The position numbers and the translations under genes are program-made. From positions 1 to 15,585 of the forward strand of contig JAUQZD010000068.1 of assembly GCA_030587405.1 (NCBI GenBank): a DNA stretch of 15,585 nt, given 5' to 3'. Under the pieces are notes generated by a model, which worked only from the letters and a program-made list of their open reading frames with translations, did not search any database and was not told the origin of the DNA. How positions within the stretch are numbered: position 1 is the first letter of the stretch; every line of letters begins with the position of its first letter. Shown here piece after piece: positions 1-6,837 of the stretch. This DNA is from Candidatus Freyrarchaeum guaymasense (GTDB lineage Archaea > Asgardarchaeota > Jordarchaeia > Jordarchaeales > Freyrarchaeaceae).

Positions 1-1
1 G

Positions 2-346
2 TTCGCCGCCATGATACAGGAGCTTGAGACCGCTGTCAGACACGGGATAAACGTTGTGGTGGTCGTCATGAACAACAGGGGGACTGCCGAGATCAAGCAG
101 ATCCAGCAGGTGAAGCACTCGGAAAGGTACATAGGAGTCGACTACTTAGACGTAGACTTCTCCCAGGTGGCTAAAGGGTTTAGAGCCTACGGGGAGAGGG
201 TTGAGAAGCCGGGCGACGTCCACGGCGCCCTAGAAAGGGCTTTTGAAGCCGGTAAGCCAGCCGTTGTAGACGTTGTTTTTGATGACTCGGGTGAGATATC
301 GCCCTGGGTGTTGAGGGAGGCTCTAAGGAGGGAGGTTGCAAGGTAG
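2..346 (+). CDS. Thiamine-diphosphate-dependent enzyme, C-terminal end (partial)
   Basis: The frame is open from the left edge, so this is only the last ~114 residues of a larger protein; the ATG at 11 is internal. The visible part matches the C-terminal TPP-binding domain of the acetolactate synthase/benzoylformate decarboxylase superfamily: QELETAVRHGINVVVVVMNN is the helix-strand that follows the (unseen) GDG motif, and the NN closes the Mg-diphosphate site. It ends with the usual GKPAVVDVVFDD strand and a short helix. Family members (~550 residues) cleave or ligate 2-keto acids or cyclic diketones with ThDP. The gene stops 15 bases before the aminotransferase, so the two are probably co-transcribed with the kinase. 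That context suggests a keto-sugar, cyclitol or keto-acid substrate rather than housekeeping branched-chain synthesis, but substrate residues lie mostly outside the window. The superfamily call is firm; the reaction is unknown. Confidence 0.85.
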   Translation, partial: FAAMIQELETAVRHGINVVVVVMNNRGTAEIKQIQQVKHSERYIGVDYLDVDFSQVAKGFRAYGERVEKPGDVHGALERAFEAGKPAVVDVVFDDSGEISPWVLREALRREVAR

Positions 347-361
347 TAGAGGTGGTGCATT

Positions 362-1606
362 ATGGGTGAAAGGCTTGCCTTAGAGGGTGGAACCCCCGTG
401 AGAAAGGAAGTTTTACCGATCCACGTTCCCGCCATAGGGGAGGAGGAGATAAACGAGGTGGTTAAGGTTTTAAGGTCTAGGATCTTGGTGAGAACGTACG
501 GGGAGGAGACGCTGACGTTTGAGAGGGAGCTGGCGAGGTACTTCGGCGTAAAGCATGCCATAGCGACGAACACCGGGACCAGCGCGTTGCACGCCGCCCT
601 GGCAGCGCTCGGGGTAGGGCCCGGGGACGAAGTCATAGTTTCACCCATAGGCTTCATCACCGCGACGACCTGCGTGCTTTACCAGAATGCCATACCTGTT
701 TTCGCGGACGTCGACCCGGATACGGGCATGATGGACCCGGATGATGTTAAGCGTAAGGTGACAGACAGGACGAAGGCGGTGATACCCATACACTTAGCAG
801 GGCACCCAGCCGATTTGGACCCCATAAGGGAGGTAGCCGAGGAGAAGGGGATCTTCCTGGTGGAGGATGCGGCTCAGGCCATAGGGGCAGAGTATAAGGG
901 TCGGAAGGTTGGGACGATAGGCGACGTCGGATGCTTCAGCCTTCATCAAAGTAAGGTTATAACTACAGGTGAGGGGGGCTTCGTCCTTACTAATGATGAT
1001 GAGCTAGCAGAGAAGATCTTCTCCATAGCGAACTTTGGCAGGCCTGTTAATGAGCCCCACGCCTACAGGTATGTTTACATGGGATATAACTATAGGATGA
1101 GTGAAGTGGCTGCCGCCATAGGGCTAATGCAGCTCAGGAAAATAGACCAGTTCATCAAGAAGCGCAGGGAGAACGCGGAGTACCTTACCAAGGAGCTAAG
1201 CGACCTGGACGGCGACGGCATAACCATCACCAAGGAGCCCCCTTGGGGGAGGAGCGTCTGGTGGCTCTACACGGTGAGGCTTGAGGACTCCCTTAAAGTA
1301 GACAGGAAAACGTTCGTCTTCGCCCTCTGGGCTGAGGGGATAGCCTCCGGGTACTTCGACGTGCCTGACAACCTCCAAGAGTTTTACCTGAAGAAGAGCG
1401 TTTATGGTGAAACGAAGTGCCCCTTCGAATGCCCCCTGTACGGGCGGCCAATAGATTACGGGAAAATGTGCCCTAACGCCGAAAAGGTGATTGAGAGGTA
1501 TGTGGCTATTAGTGGTTGCAGCCCCACCCTCTCAAGGAAAGACCTAGACGACATAGTGGCTGCTACGAGAAAGGTTGTGAGGGCTTTCAAGGAGGGTGGA
1601 ACGTGA
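362..1606 (+). CDS. DegT/DnrJ/EryC1/StrS family PLP-dependent aminotransferase
   Basis: 414 residues, full length for the family. The N-terminal LALEGGTPVR lead is typical of the sugar/cyclitol aminotransferase group. NTGTSALHAAL (about 70-80) is the PLP phosphate-binding turn; VEDAAQ (167-172) carries the Asp that contacts the pyridine nitrogen; GCFSLHQSKVITTGEGG (190-206) carries the Schiff-base lysine, K198. The enzyme should transfer an amino group, usually from Glu or Gln, to a keto-sugar or inosose. The ATG at 362 is preceded by a GAGGTGGTG ribosome site. The gene sits between a ThDP enzyme and an FGGY kinase and its stop overlaps the kinase start (GTGA at 1603-1606), so translation is probably coupled. 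The family also contains sugar dehydratases that lack the lysine, but the lysine is present here. The substrate is not deducible from sequence alone. Confidence 0.9.
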   Translation: MGERLALEGGTPVRKEVLPIHVPAIGEEEINEVVKVLRSRILVRTYGEETLTFERELARYFGVKHAIATNTGTSALHAALAALGVGPGDEVIVSPIGFITATTCVLYQNAIPVFADVDPDTGMMDPDDVKRKVTDRTKAVIPIHLAGHPADLDPIREVAEEKGIFLVEDAAQAIGAEYKGRKVGTIGDVGCFSLHQSKVITTGEGGFVLTNDDELAEKIFSIANFGRPVNEPHAYRYVYMGYNYRMSEVAAAIGLMQLRKIDQFIKKRRENAEYLTKELSDLDGDGITITKEPPWGRSVWWLYTVRLEDSLKVDRKTFVFALWAEGIASGYFDVPDNLQEFYLKKSVYGETKCPFECPLYGRPIDYGKMCPNAEKVIERYVAISGCSPTLSRKDLDDIVAATRKVVRAFKEGGT

Positions 1607-3138
1607 CCGTCTACACTCTTGGCTTAGACATAGGAACCACAAACTGTAAAGCCATCCTCGTCGACGATGAGGGGAAAGTTAAAGCATTCCATAGCTCTGA
1701 GGAGTACAGCGTGATAAGGCCTAAGCCAGGGTGGGCAGAGGAGAACCCGAGGGACTGGTGGCACGCCGTGAAGAGGGTTGTCAGGGAGGTTATCGCGTCT
1801 TCAGGGGTAAACCCCGAGGACATTGAAGCGATAGGTGTGAGCAGCATGGAGGAGGGGGTGGTCCCCCTAGACAAGGACGGGGAGCCGCTCTATAACTGTA
1901 TGATCTGGCAGGATACTAGGACTAAGGAGCAGGAGGCATGGGTCCTAGAACACGTGGACTTCTTCACGGTTTTAAAGATCACCGGCTTACCCATAACCTA
2001 CCTTTGGTCCGCTGAGAAGGTTCTCTGGCTTAAACAGCATCACCCTGAAGTATACGAGAGAACGTACAAGTTCATGCAGCCCAAGGACTTCATAAACTTT
2101 AAGCTTACAGGGGAGTACACGACCGACTGGTCGATAGCCGGCCACACCCAGCTGTTTGACATAGTGAGAAGGAAGTGGTCTGAGGAGTTAATGGAGCAGC
2201 ATGGAATATCACCAGACAAATGGCCTGAGGTTAAGGAGTCCACAGAGGTGATAGGAGAACTAACAGGCGAGGCTGCAACGGAGTTGGGGCTCAGCCGTGG
2301 AACAAAGGTTATTGCCGGCGCGGGCGACCAGGAAGGCGGCGTGGTTGGGGCTGGAGCGGTTAGGGCAGGGGAAGCACTAGAGTCCGCTGGAACGGCCAGC
2401 GTGCTAAACATAGTGCTTAGCAAGCCGGTCTTCGACTTCAGAGCAACGGTTTTCTGCCATCCATACCGGGACTTATGGATCATGGAGCTCTACCCGCCTC
2501 CTAGTGGGCAGATGTTCCAGTGGCTTAAAAGCAACTTCGGAAGGTTCGAAGAGGAAGCCTCCAAGGTTATAGGTGTCAGCCCGTATAAGATCATGGACTT
2601 GGAGGCTGAGAAGAGCCCTCCAGGATCCAACGGGCTCCTCGCTCTCCCCCTGTTCGTAGGGAAGGTGACCTCTGAAATCAACCCGTCGGCGAAAGCCGTT
2701 GTCTTCGGCCTCGACTTCGACCATACCAGAAGCGACTTTATAAGGGCTCTCATCGAGGGGACGGCCTTCGAGCTCAAGGAAATACTTGACTTTGTCAAAG
2801 AGGAACTTAAAATTGACGTGGACGAGTTAAAGGTTTCAGGGGGAGTGGCTAACAGCAGAATATGGAGGGAGATAAGAGCAGACATCACCGGAAGGAAGAT
2901 CCTTCTTCCTAAGGTAACAGAGACGACGGTGTTTGGAGACGCCTTGCTCGCCGGAGTGGGGTCGGGCCTGTACAGCGCCGAGCAGGCGGCTTCCATGGTC
3001 GAGGTGTCTGAACGCCTAGAACCGAAAAGGGAAAGCCACAAAGTGTACTTGAAGGTTTACGAGGTCTACCGGAAGGTTTATGAAGGGCTTAAAGACGTTT
3101 TCTCAGAGCTTCAAAGCATAAAGCAGCTACAGAAGTAA
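1603..3138 (+). CDS. FGGY-family carbohydrate/polyol kinase
   Basis: 511 residues from GTG 1603, the usual length for FGGY kinases (xylulokinase, ribulokinase, glycerol kinase). I chose GTG 1603 because GGAGGGTGG stands just upstream and the protein then begins VTVYTLGLDIGTTNCK, the first phosphate-binding loop; the earlier in-frame ATG at 1516 lies inside the aminotransferase gene. Other marks are GWAEENPRDWW (43-53), the substrate-side segment SSMEEGVVPLD (80-90), IWQDTR (101-106), AGAGDQEGGVVGAG (238-251) with the likely catalytic base D242, and the C-terminal ATP-site segment SGGVANSRIWREI. It should phosphorylate a sugar, polyol or cyclitol using ATP. The substrate loop has the MEE pattern rather than the QMHG of xylulokinase, so I do not assign D-xylulose. 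Last gene of the operon. Confidence 0.88.
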   Translation: MTVYTLGLDIGTTNCKAILVDDEGKVKAFHSSEEYSVIRPKPGWAEENPRDWWHAVKRVVREVIASSGVNPEDIEAIGVSSMEEGVVPLDKDGEPLYNCMIWQDTRTKEQEAWVLEHVDFFTVLKITGLPITYLWSAEKVLWLKQHHPEVYERTYKFMQPKDFINFKLTGEYTTDWSIAGHTQLFDIVRRKWSEELMEQHGISPDKWPEVKESTEVIGELTGEAATELGLSRGTKVIAGAGDQEGGVVGAGAVRAGEALESAGTASVLNIVLSKPVFDFRATVFCHPYRDLWIMELYPPPSGQMFQWLKSNFGRFEEEASKVIGVSPYKIMDLEAEKSPPGSNGLLALPLFVGKVTSEINPSAKAVVFGLDFDHTRSDFIRALIEGTAFELKEILDFVKEELKIDVDELKVSGGVANSRIWREIRADITGRKILLPKVTETTVFGDALLAGVGSGLYSAEQAASMVEVSERLEPKRESHKVYLKVYEVYRKVYEGLKDVFSELQSIKQLQK

Positions 3139-3260
3139 CCAAACCAATGAGTTATAGATGCTTCAGTGCATGTGCAAGACATGCCTAGGCGCCCTAGTAA
3201 CGGAAGCACGGTGGCAAGGAAACACCGCTTAAATCATCCCCCCTCCTCTTTAAAGGGAAT

Positions 3261-3281
3261 CCACATTTCTCTTTTTATCTC
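3261..3281 (+). terminator. Possible T-rich terminator after the kinase operon
   Basis: Pyrimidine tract with T3 and T5 runs (3266-3268, 3272-3276), about 130 bases after the kinase stop. Archaeal RNA polymerase stops at T-runs without a hairpin, so this is a fair but weak candidate. I see no gene in 3139-3427. Confidence 0.25.
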
Positions 3282-3377
3282 TCAACGTTCTTGGCTGGTG
3301 TGACGGGTGTGGAGAGGCGGCGCGGTTGGTGCGGCGCCCTCATCTGAGTAAATGGGGGAGCACCGGGAAGCTGCCTG

Positions 3378-3405
3378 GCAGAAACATTTAAAGGCTGTTT
3401 CTCTG
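3378..3405 (+). promoter_or_regulatory. TATA box inside an inverted repeat, promoter of the gene at 3428
   Basis: ATTTAAAG (3386-3393) lies about 40 bases before the TTG start at 3428. It is flanked exactly by AGAAAC (3380-3385) and GTTTCT (3397-3402); the arms extend to GGC/GCC if a two-base bulge is allowed. A dyad around the TATA box is a typical place for an archaeal repressor operator. The TATA role is likely; the operator role is inference. Confidence 0.5.
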
Positions 3406-3427
3406 CCTCTTATTTCCGGGTGGTTGC

Positions 3428-4123
3428 TTGATTAAGGAGGGAATCCTCGCTAGGGGTGAGCGTAAAGAGGAGAACTGGAAGGGGACGAGGTTTGGTGTTC
3501 CCTATGCCGAGGCCGTTGAGAGGTTTAGGCGTGAAGTGATGGGGAGGCCAGACTTTGACCCGGCAACCCTCTTCATCTGGGGGGCTTTCATGGCCAAAGC
3601 TCTGCTCCAAGTGATGGAGGACGTTGAGGAGAACTTTGGGCCTGAGGGACAGAGGGTTGTCAACGAATCCCTGAGGAAGGTCGGGTACGACGCTGCGAGG
3701 CAGATGTTCGAGGACGCGGTTTTCCCTGAGGGGACGAGCGACATTGAGAAAGCCAGCTTCTGCGCCACGGCGGTCAACACCATCCTGTGGACGTCCATAG
3801 AGAAGCCCGAGATACTGAGCGAGGACGAGGCGATCTTCGACATACTCTGGTGCCCCCACCAAGACATATATAAGCCCTTCGACTGCAGAATCCAAAGGTA
3901 CTTGGTGGAGGGGGTGTTAAGGTACCTCAGGGAGAAGAGTAAGTTAGAATTTGACGTCGAGTTCAAGTGGACCATACCAGCAGGGGCGGAAACCTGCCGC
4001 TTCAGGATATGGAGAAAGAAAAAGGGAGAAGAGTCCCGGTGGGAGAAGTACTCAGAGCTACTAGCCGAAAAAGCATTAAAAAAGTGGAGGGAGAAACAGC
4101 CTAGGCAGCCCGCTGAAAAATAA
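3428..4123 (+). CDS. L-2-amino-thiazoline-4-carboxylic acid hydrolase-like protein (putative)
   Basis: 231 residues from a TTG start, with GGGTGG (3418-3423) as ribosome site. The protein is soluble and has four cysteines (C112, C142, C153, C190). The second half reads WCPHQDIYKPFDC (141-153), a helix, then AGAETCRFRIW (185-195). This spacing of Cys-Pro, a second Cys in the following helix, and a final C-x-F-R strand resembles the ATC-hydrolase-like family, which shares its fold with V4R/4-vinyl-reductase sensor domains. The name comes from a bacterial enzyme opening a thiazoline ring on the way to cysteine; most archaeal members have no tested activity and may bind a thiol, metal or small ligand. 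The C-terminal ~35 residues are highly charged (KKKGEESRWEKYSE onward). It stands alone with its own promoter upstream of a C_GCAxxG protein and a URO-D methyltransferase. The gene is certain; the family is moderate; the activity is unknown. Confidence 0.6.
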   Translation: MIKEGILARGERKEENWKGTRFGVPYAEAVERFRREVMGRPDFDPATLFIWGAFMAKALLQVMEDVEENFGPEGQRVVNESLRKVGYDAARQMFEDAVFPEGTSDIEKASFCATAVNTILWTSIEKPEILSEDEAIFDILWCPHQDIYKPFDCRIQRYLVEGVLRYLREKSKLEFDVEFKWTIPAGAETCRFRIWRKKKGEESRWEKYSELLAEKALKKWREKQPRQPAEK

Positions 4124-4216
4124 CGCACGCTACCCATCCAAGCACCTTGCCGAGCCTCAGCCAGGCTCCGCCTCCAAGAAGCCTCCCTTCGCCCTCTCCC
4201 ATCCCCCTAAACATAT

Positions 4217-4252
4217 GTAGGGTAACTTTGTAGGGTAACTGTAAGGGTGAAC
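4217..4252. repeat. 13-base tandem direct repeat (2 good copies, 1 degenerate)
   Basis: GTAGGGTAACT occurs at 4217-4227 and again at 4230-4240, a 13-base period. A looser third copy, GTAAGGGTGAAC, follows at 4241-4252. It is in non-coding sequence about 100 bases after the stop of the gene at 3428-4123. Function unknown. Confidence 0.6.
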
Positions 4253-4446
4253 ACGCCGCCAAGCTGGCTTCTAACACTCGGTCTTCACCTAGGTCTGTTA
4301 ACCCATGACCACCGGCCTCTCCGCCCCTCCCTCCCGTAAGTGCATATTCCGACCTGGCGGCACCCCGCCCTCATGGAGGCGACGCCGTCACCGTCTCCTT
4401 CGTATTTTGCTTAGGGGATATGGGTTTCTAAGGGAGATCTCCATGA

Positions 4447-4718
4447 TTAGGTGGCTGCATCCCGCTCCTCCCCTGCGGCATGTCTCCTCCCCGCCAGCCT
4501 GACCATCCTCCGTCCACGCCCGTCGACGTAGGTCACCGTGAGCATGGATGCGAGCCCGGCCTCATACGTTAACCAGTGCTGGCCTTATACGCCCTTCTTA
4601 GGGCGGATGCAGTTAAGAAACGTGGATGATTAGCCGTCGCCAGGGCCGCATAGCTGGAAAGGTAAAGGCTGAGGATGATCCGGATCGCAAGCGCAATAGC
4701 AGCCCCCTATATCCTCAC
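4447..4718 (-). pseudogene. Decayed coding remnant with a hydrophobic (membrane-like) segment
   Basis: Reading the minus strand from GTG 4718, a short frame meets a stop after two codons, then stays open from 4706 to a TAA at 4569-4571. It encodes a strongly hydrophobic segment (AIALAIRIILSLYLSSYAAL) followed by ANHPRFLTASALRRAYKASTG. The adjacent frame carries on with HWLTYEAGLASMLTVTYVDG and then RGRRMVRLAGRRHAAGEE before a stop at 4447-4449. The joined reading looks like the start of a membrane protein with one frameshift and one nonsense codon. The D-x-x-G-R-R after a putative second helix recalls loop 2-3 of major facilitator transporters, but this is weak. No known protein is clearly recognised; a chance arrangement cannot be excluded. 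Confidence 0.35.
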
Positions 4719-4862
4719 ATATTTTAGAAAGGAATTATTTGATGGAAGCACCCCGACCGAAGCATCCTTGACCGTTCCTATTTACCGTTCCCATCCTTCT
4801 CGCCTGGCACTTCCCGGTTCGTTGACGGATGCCTGTGGCAGAATTGGATGGTTAACATGTGG

Positions 4863-4904
4863 ATTTAAAGGTCAGCTATGGGGGTTGCGAGGGAAACTTT
4901 TATG
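4863..4904 (+). promoter_or_regulatory. TATA-like boxes before the gene at 4940
   Basis: Two candidates: ATTTAAAG at 4863-4870 (the same octamer as before the gene at 3428) and ACTTTTATG at 4896-4904. The second has the spacing to the start (about 38-40 bases) seen at other genes in the window; the first would give a longer leader. Confidence 0.4.
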
Positions 4905-4939
4905 AGTAAGAGTGTCCAGTAATTGGCGGAGGGATTTGG

Positions 4940-5482
4940 TTGAAGGAGTTGGATGCTATTCTGGAGGAGGCTTACCGTAGAGGATACGAGTATTTGAAGA
5001 GGTGGCGTGCCTGTGCCCCAACGGTCTTCGCAGCCGTGATGGATACCCTCGGACGCGGCGACGACCCCGTGGTTAGGGAGGTGTGGAAGGCAACTATAGG
5101 GTTGACCGGCGGCACGGGGAACATGTCCCTTGGCACCTGTGGAGCCATGGCTGGGGCTGCCGCGGCGATAAGCTTTAGCTTCGGCTTCACCCAGGAAGAG
5201 CTTGAAAAGGACATCATGAAGATGCTTAACGTTAACGGCGTCGTAGCCGAGGTTGGAGCTAAGATGAAAGAGAAGTACGGCGGGATAAGGTGTGTAGAGG
5301 TCCAGTTTCACAATTGGGGGAAAGCATACATTTTCACAAATCCCAAAGCCCTGATGGAATTTGCAAGCCTGTCAGAGGGGGCCGAGGCAACACCCGAGTG
5401 CCAGAAGGTGACGGGGGACCTAGCCCGCTGGGCCGTGGAGAAGATCCTCCAGTATAATCCCAGCTTCGCAAAAAGGAAGTAG
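4940..5482 (+). CDS. C_GCAxxG_C_C family putative redox protein
   Basis: 180 residues from TTG 4940, with GGAGGG at 4928-4933. The family is named for its Cys pattern: a first Cys, a C-G-A-x-x-G core, then two later Cys. All four are here: RACAPTVF (C25), GTCGAMAGAAAAIS (C67), GGIRCVEV (C118) and TPECQKV (C154), with KEKYGG before the third as in typical members. The glycine-rich GGTGNMSLGTCGAMAG segment forms the core helix. Members are thought to bind a metal, Fe-S cluster or act in electron transfer, often next to oxidoreductases, but the biochemistry is poorly known. The segment between the third and fourth Cys is longer than in the compact members I recall. The gene stands between the ATC-hydrolase-like protein and the URO-D methyltransferase with its own promoter-like sequence. 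Family call is good; function unknown. Confidence 0.8.
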   Translation: MKELDAILEEAYRRGYEYLKRWRACAPTVFAAVMDTLGRGDDPVVREVWKATIGLTGGTGNMSLGTCGAMAGAAAAISFSFGFTQEELEKDIMKMLNVNGVVAEVGAKMKEKYGGIRCVEVQFHNWGKAYIFTNPKALMEFASLSEGAEATPECQKVTGDLARWAVEKILQYNPSFAKRK

Positions 5483-5627
5483 GCGCTTTCAACGGCCTAA
5501 AGAGGCTGCCTGGCGGCGTTAAATCCTGCTTCACGTTCAAAGAAGCTGCTATTCGCCTCTAACCAAGCTAGTGCCGGCTTACTGCGCCCAACCTGGAGCG
5601 GCGCTGAATAATGCAGCTCTGCGTAAC

Positions 5628-5637
5628 CTATTTAACA
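5628..5637 (+). promoter_or_regulatory. TATA box of the URO-D methyltransferase gene
   Basis: CTATTTAACA about 35 bases before the ATG at 5672, giving a short leader. The 188 bases between 5482 and 5672 hold no other feature that I see. Confidence 0.45.
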
Positions 5638-5671
5638 GCTTCCCTCTTTTTACACTAAACTTACGGGGTGG

Positions 5672-6808
5672 ATGATGCCGCTTAAAATGCATGAAATGGA
5701 GACCATGACGCCGAGGGAAAGGGTGGAAGCCACGTTAGCGTTGAAGGAGCCGGATCGGGTGCCCTTCATCGCCGATTTCCACACGGCGCAAGCCCTGTTG
5801 ACCGGAATGACCATAGAGGAGTTCTTCTTCGACGTGAAGAAGTCCTATGAGGCAACAGGGAAGGTTTGGGGGGTGTTTGGCGGCTTCGACATGTACTCCG
5901 GCTGCTCCCCCATAATAATATACTACCTCCCCTGGCCTAACTCGCATAGCATGCTTTACTTCGACTGGCAGCTTCCAAAGGGGAACACCCCCGAGCAGAT
6001 GATAGAGAGGGAAATAATGAAGAGGGAAGACTACAGGGTTGTGATGGAGGAGGGATTCACCCCGTTCAAAAGAAGGCCGGAACTGGAAAAGGAGTTCGTT
6101 AAGTACGTGATGCAGTACGCAGAGCTCGACACGGGCGCTTGGCTAAGGGAGATGGACGTGCTGGCACTGGGACACGCTGTGGTGGAGCCACCCGTCGACG
6201 TGATATCCTTCCTAAGAAGCTTCAAAAAGTTTCTTCTGGACGTCGTCGAGATCCCCGACACGCTCGTCGCATCCTGCGAGGCGACAACAGACGAGATGAT
6301 AGCAACAGTCGACCCGCAGGTCCAGTTCATGGCAGGGGAAAAGGGGCCAAAAATAGTTGTTTACGGTTTTTCACGCGTTGCATCAAACATCATCTCGCCG
6401 AGAAAGTTCGATCTCTTCTGGCCACACATTAAAAAGATAGCAGATGAGATAATAAGGAAGGGTTGCATCGTCCTGTTCCACCTGGATAACGACTACACGG
6501 CGGTGCTAGACTACTTCACGGAGTTCCCGAAGGGTAAAACGTGGTTCCACCTAGACCAGACGGACATCTTCAAAGCTAAGGAGGTTCTGGGGGACAGGGC
6601 ATGTGTAATGGGGAACATGCCCCCACACGTGACGGCTTTGGGGACGCCGAGAGAAGTTGAGGAATACTGTAAGAGGCAGATAGAGGAGTGCATGGAAGGG
6701 GGAGGATACATGCTCTGTTCGTCATGCGTCCTCCCAGACAACATCCCGCCAGAGAACCTTAAAGCTATGAAAGAATCAGTGATGAAGTACGGGTTTTACA
6801 GGGCGTAA
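5672..6808 (+). CDS. URO-D-fold methyltransferase (MtaA/MtbA-like)
   Basis: 378 residues. It begins TMTPRERVEATLALKEPDRVPF (about 11-32), the standard opening of uroporphyrinogen-decarboxylase-fold proteins of the corrinoid methyltransferase branch, not of haem-pathway HemE. IVLFHLDND (266-274), MGNMPPHVTALGTPREVEEYC (313-333) and GGGYMLCSSCVLPDNIPPENLKAM (343-366) are the conserved barrel strands and loops; the last is the usual C-terminal signature. In MtaA/MtbA a zinc that activates the thiol is held by H-x-C and a later C. Here H270 is kept, D272 replaces the first Cys, and C349/C352 are available. It would move a methyl group between a corrinoid protein and a thiol or another acceptor; no corrinoid protein is in the window. 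ATG 5672 and 5675 are both possible; GGGGTGG (5665-5671) fits 5675 slightly better by spacing. Substrate unknown. Confidence 0.82.
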   Translation: MMPLKMHEMETMTPRERVEATLALKEPDRVPFIADFHTAQALLTGMTIEEFFFDVKKSYEATGKVWGVFGGFDMYSGCSPIIIYYLPWPNSHSMLYFDWQLPKGNTPEQMIEREIMKREDYRVVMEEGFTPFKRRPELEKEFVKYVMQYAELDTGAWLREMDVLALGHAVVEPPVDVISFLRSFKKFLLDVVEIPDTLVASCEATTDEMIATVDPQVQFMAGEKGPKIVVYGFSRVASNIISPRKFDLFWPHIKKIADEIIRKGCIVLFHLDNDYTAVLDYFTEFPKGKTWFHLDQTDIFKAKEVLGDRACVMGNMPPHVTALGTPREVEEYCKRQIEECMEGGGYMLCSSCVLPDNIPPENLKAMKESVMKYGFYRA

Positions 6809-6837
6809 AGCGTGGAGGCGCTCGGCAGAGGAGACGC

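Larger units (their letters stand above)
4124..4939. other. 816-base intergenic region with remnants of coding sequence
   Basis: No intact gene is convincing here. On the minus strand two adjacent frames (4447-4718) read like broken protein-coding sequence, and a further minus frame is open from about 4400 down to a stop at 4097-4099 with no good start. A 13-base direct repeat lies at 4217-4252, a perfect 10-bp palindrome (GGAGATCTCC) at 4433-4442, and a small hairpin (CGCCC, six-base loop, GGGCG) at 4590-4605. The promoter for the next gene is at its right end. Overall this looks like a decayed gene neighbourhood. Confidence 0.5.

Noticed and set aside
1516..1602. N-terminal extension of the kinase from ATG 1516
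   Set aside because: It lies inside the aminotransferase gene, adds residues not found in FGGY kinases, and GTG 1603 has a strong ribosome site.
4305..4905. Two plus-strand short open frames (4305-4502 and 4675-4905)
   Set aside because: Neither has a ribosome site or a family-like sequence; the second opposes the better coding-like signal on the minus strand.
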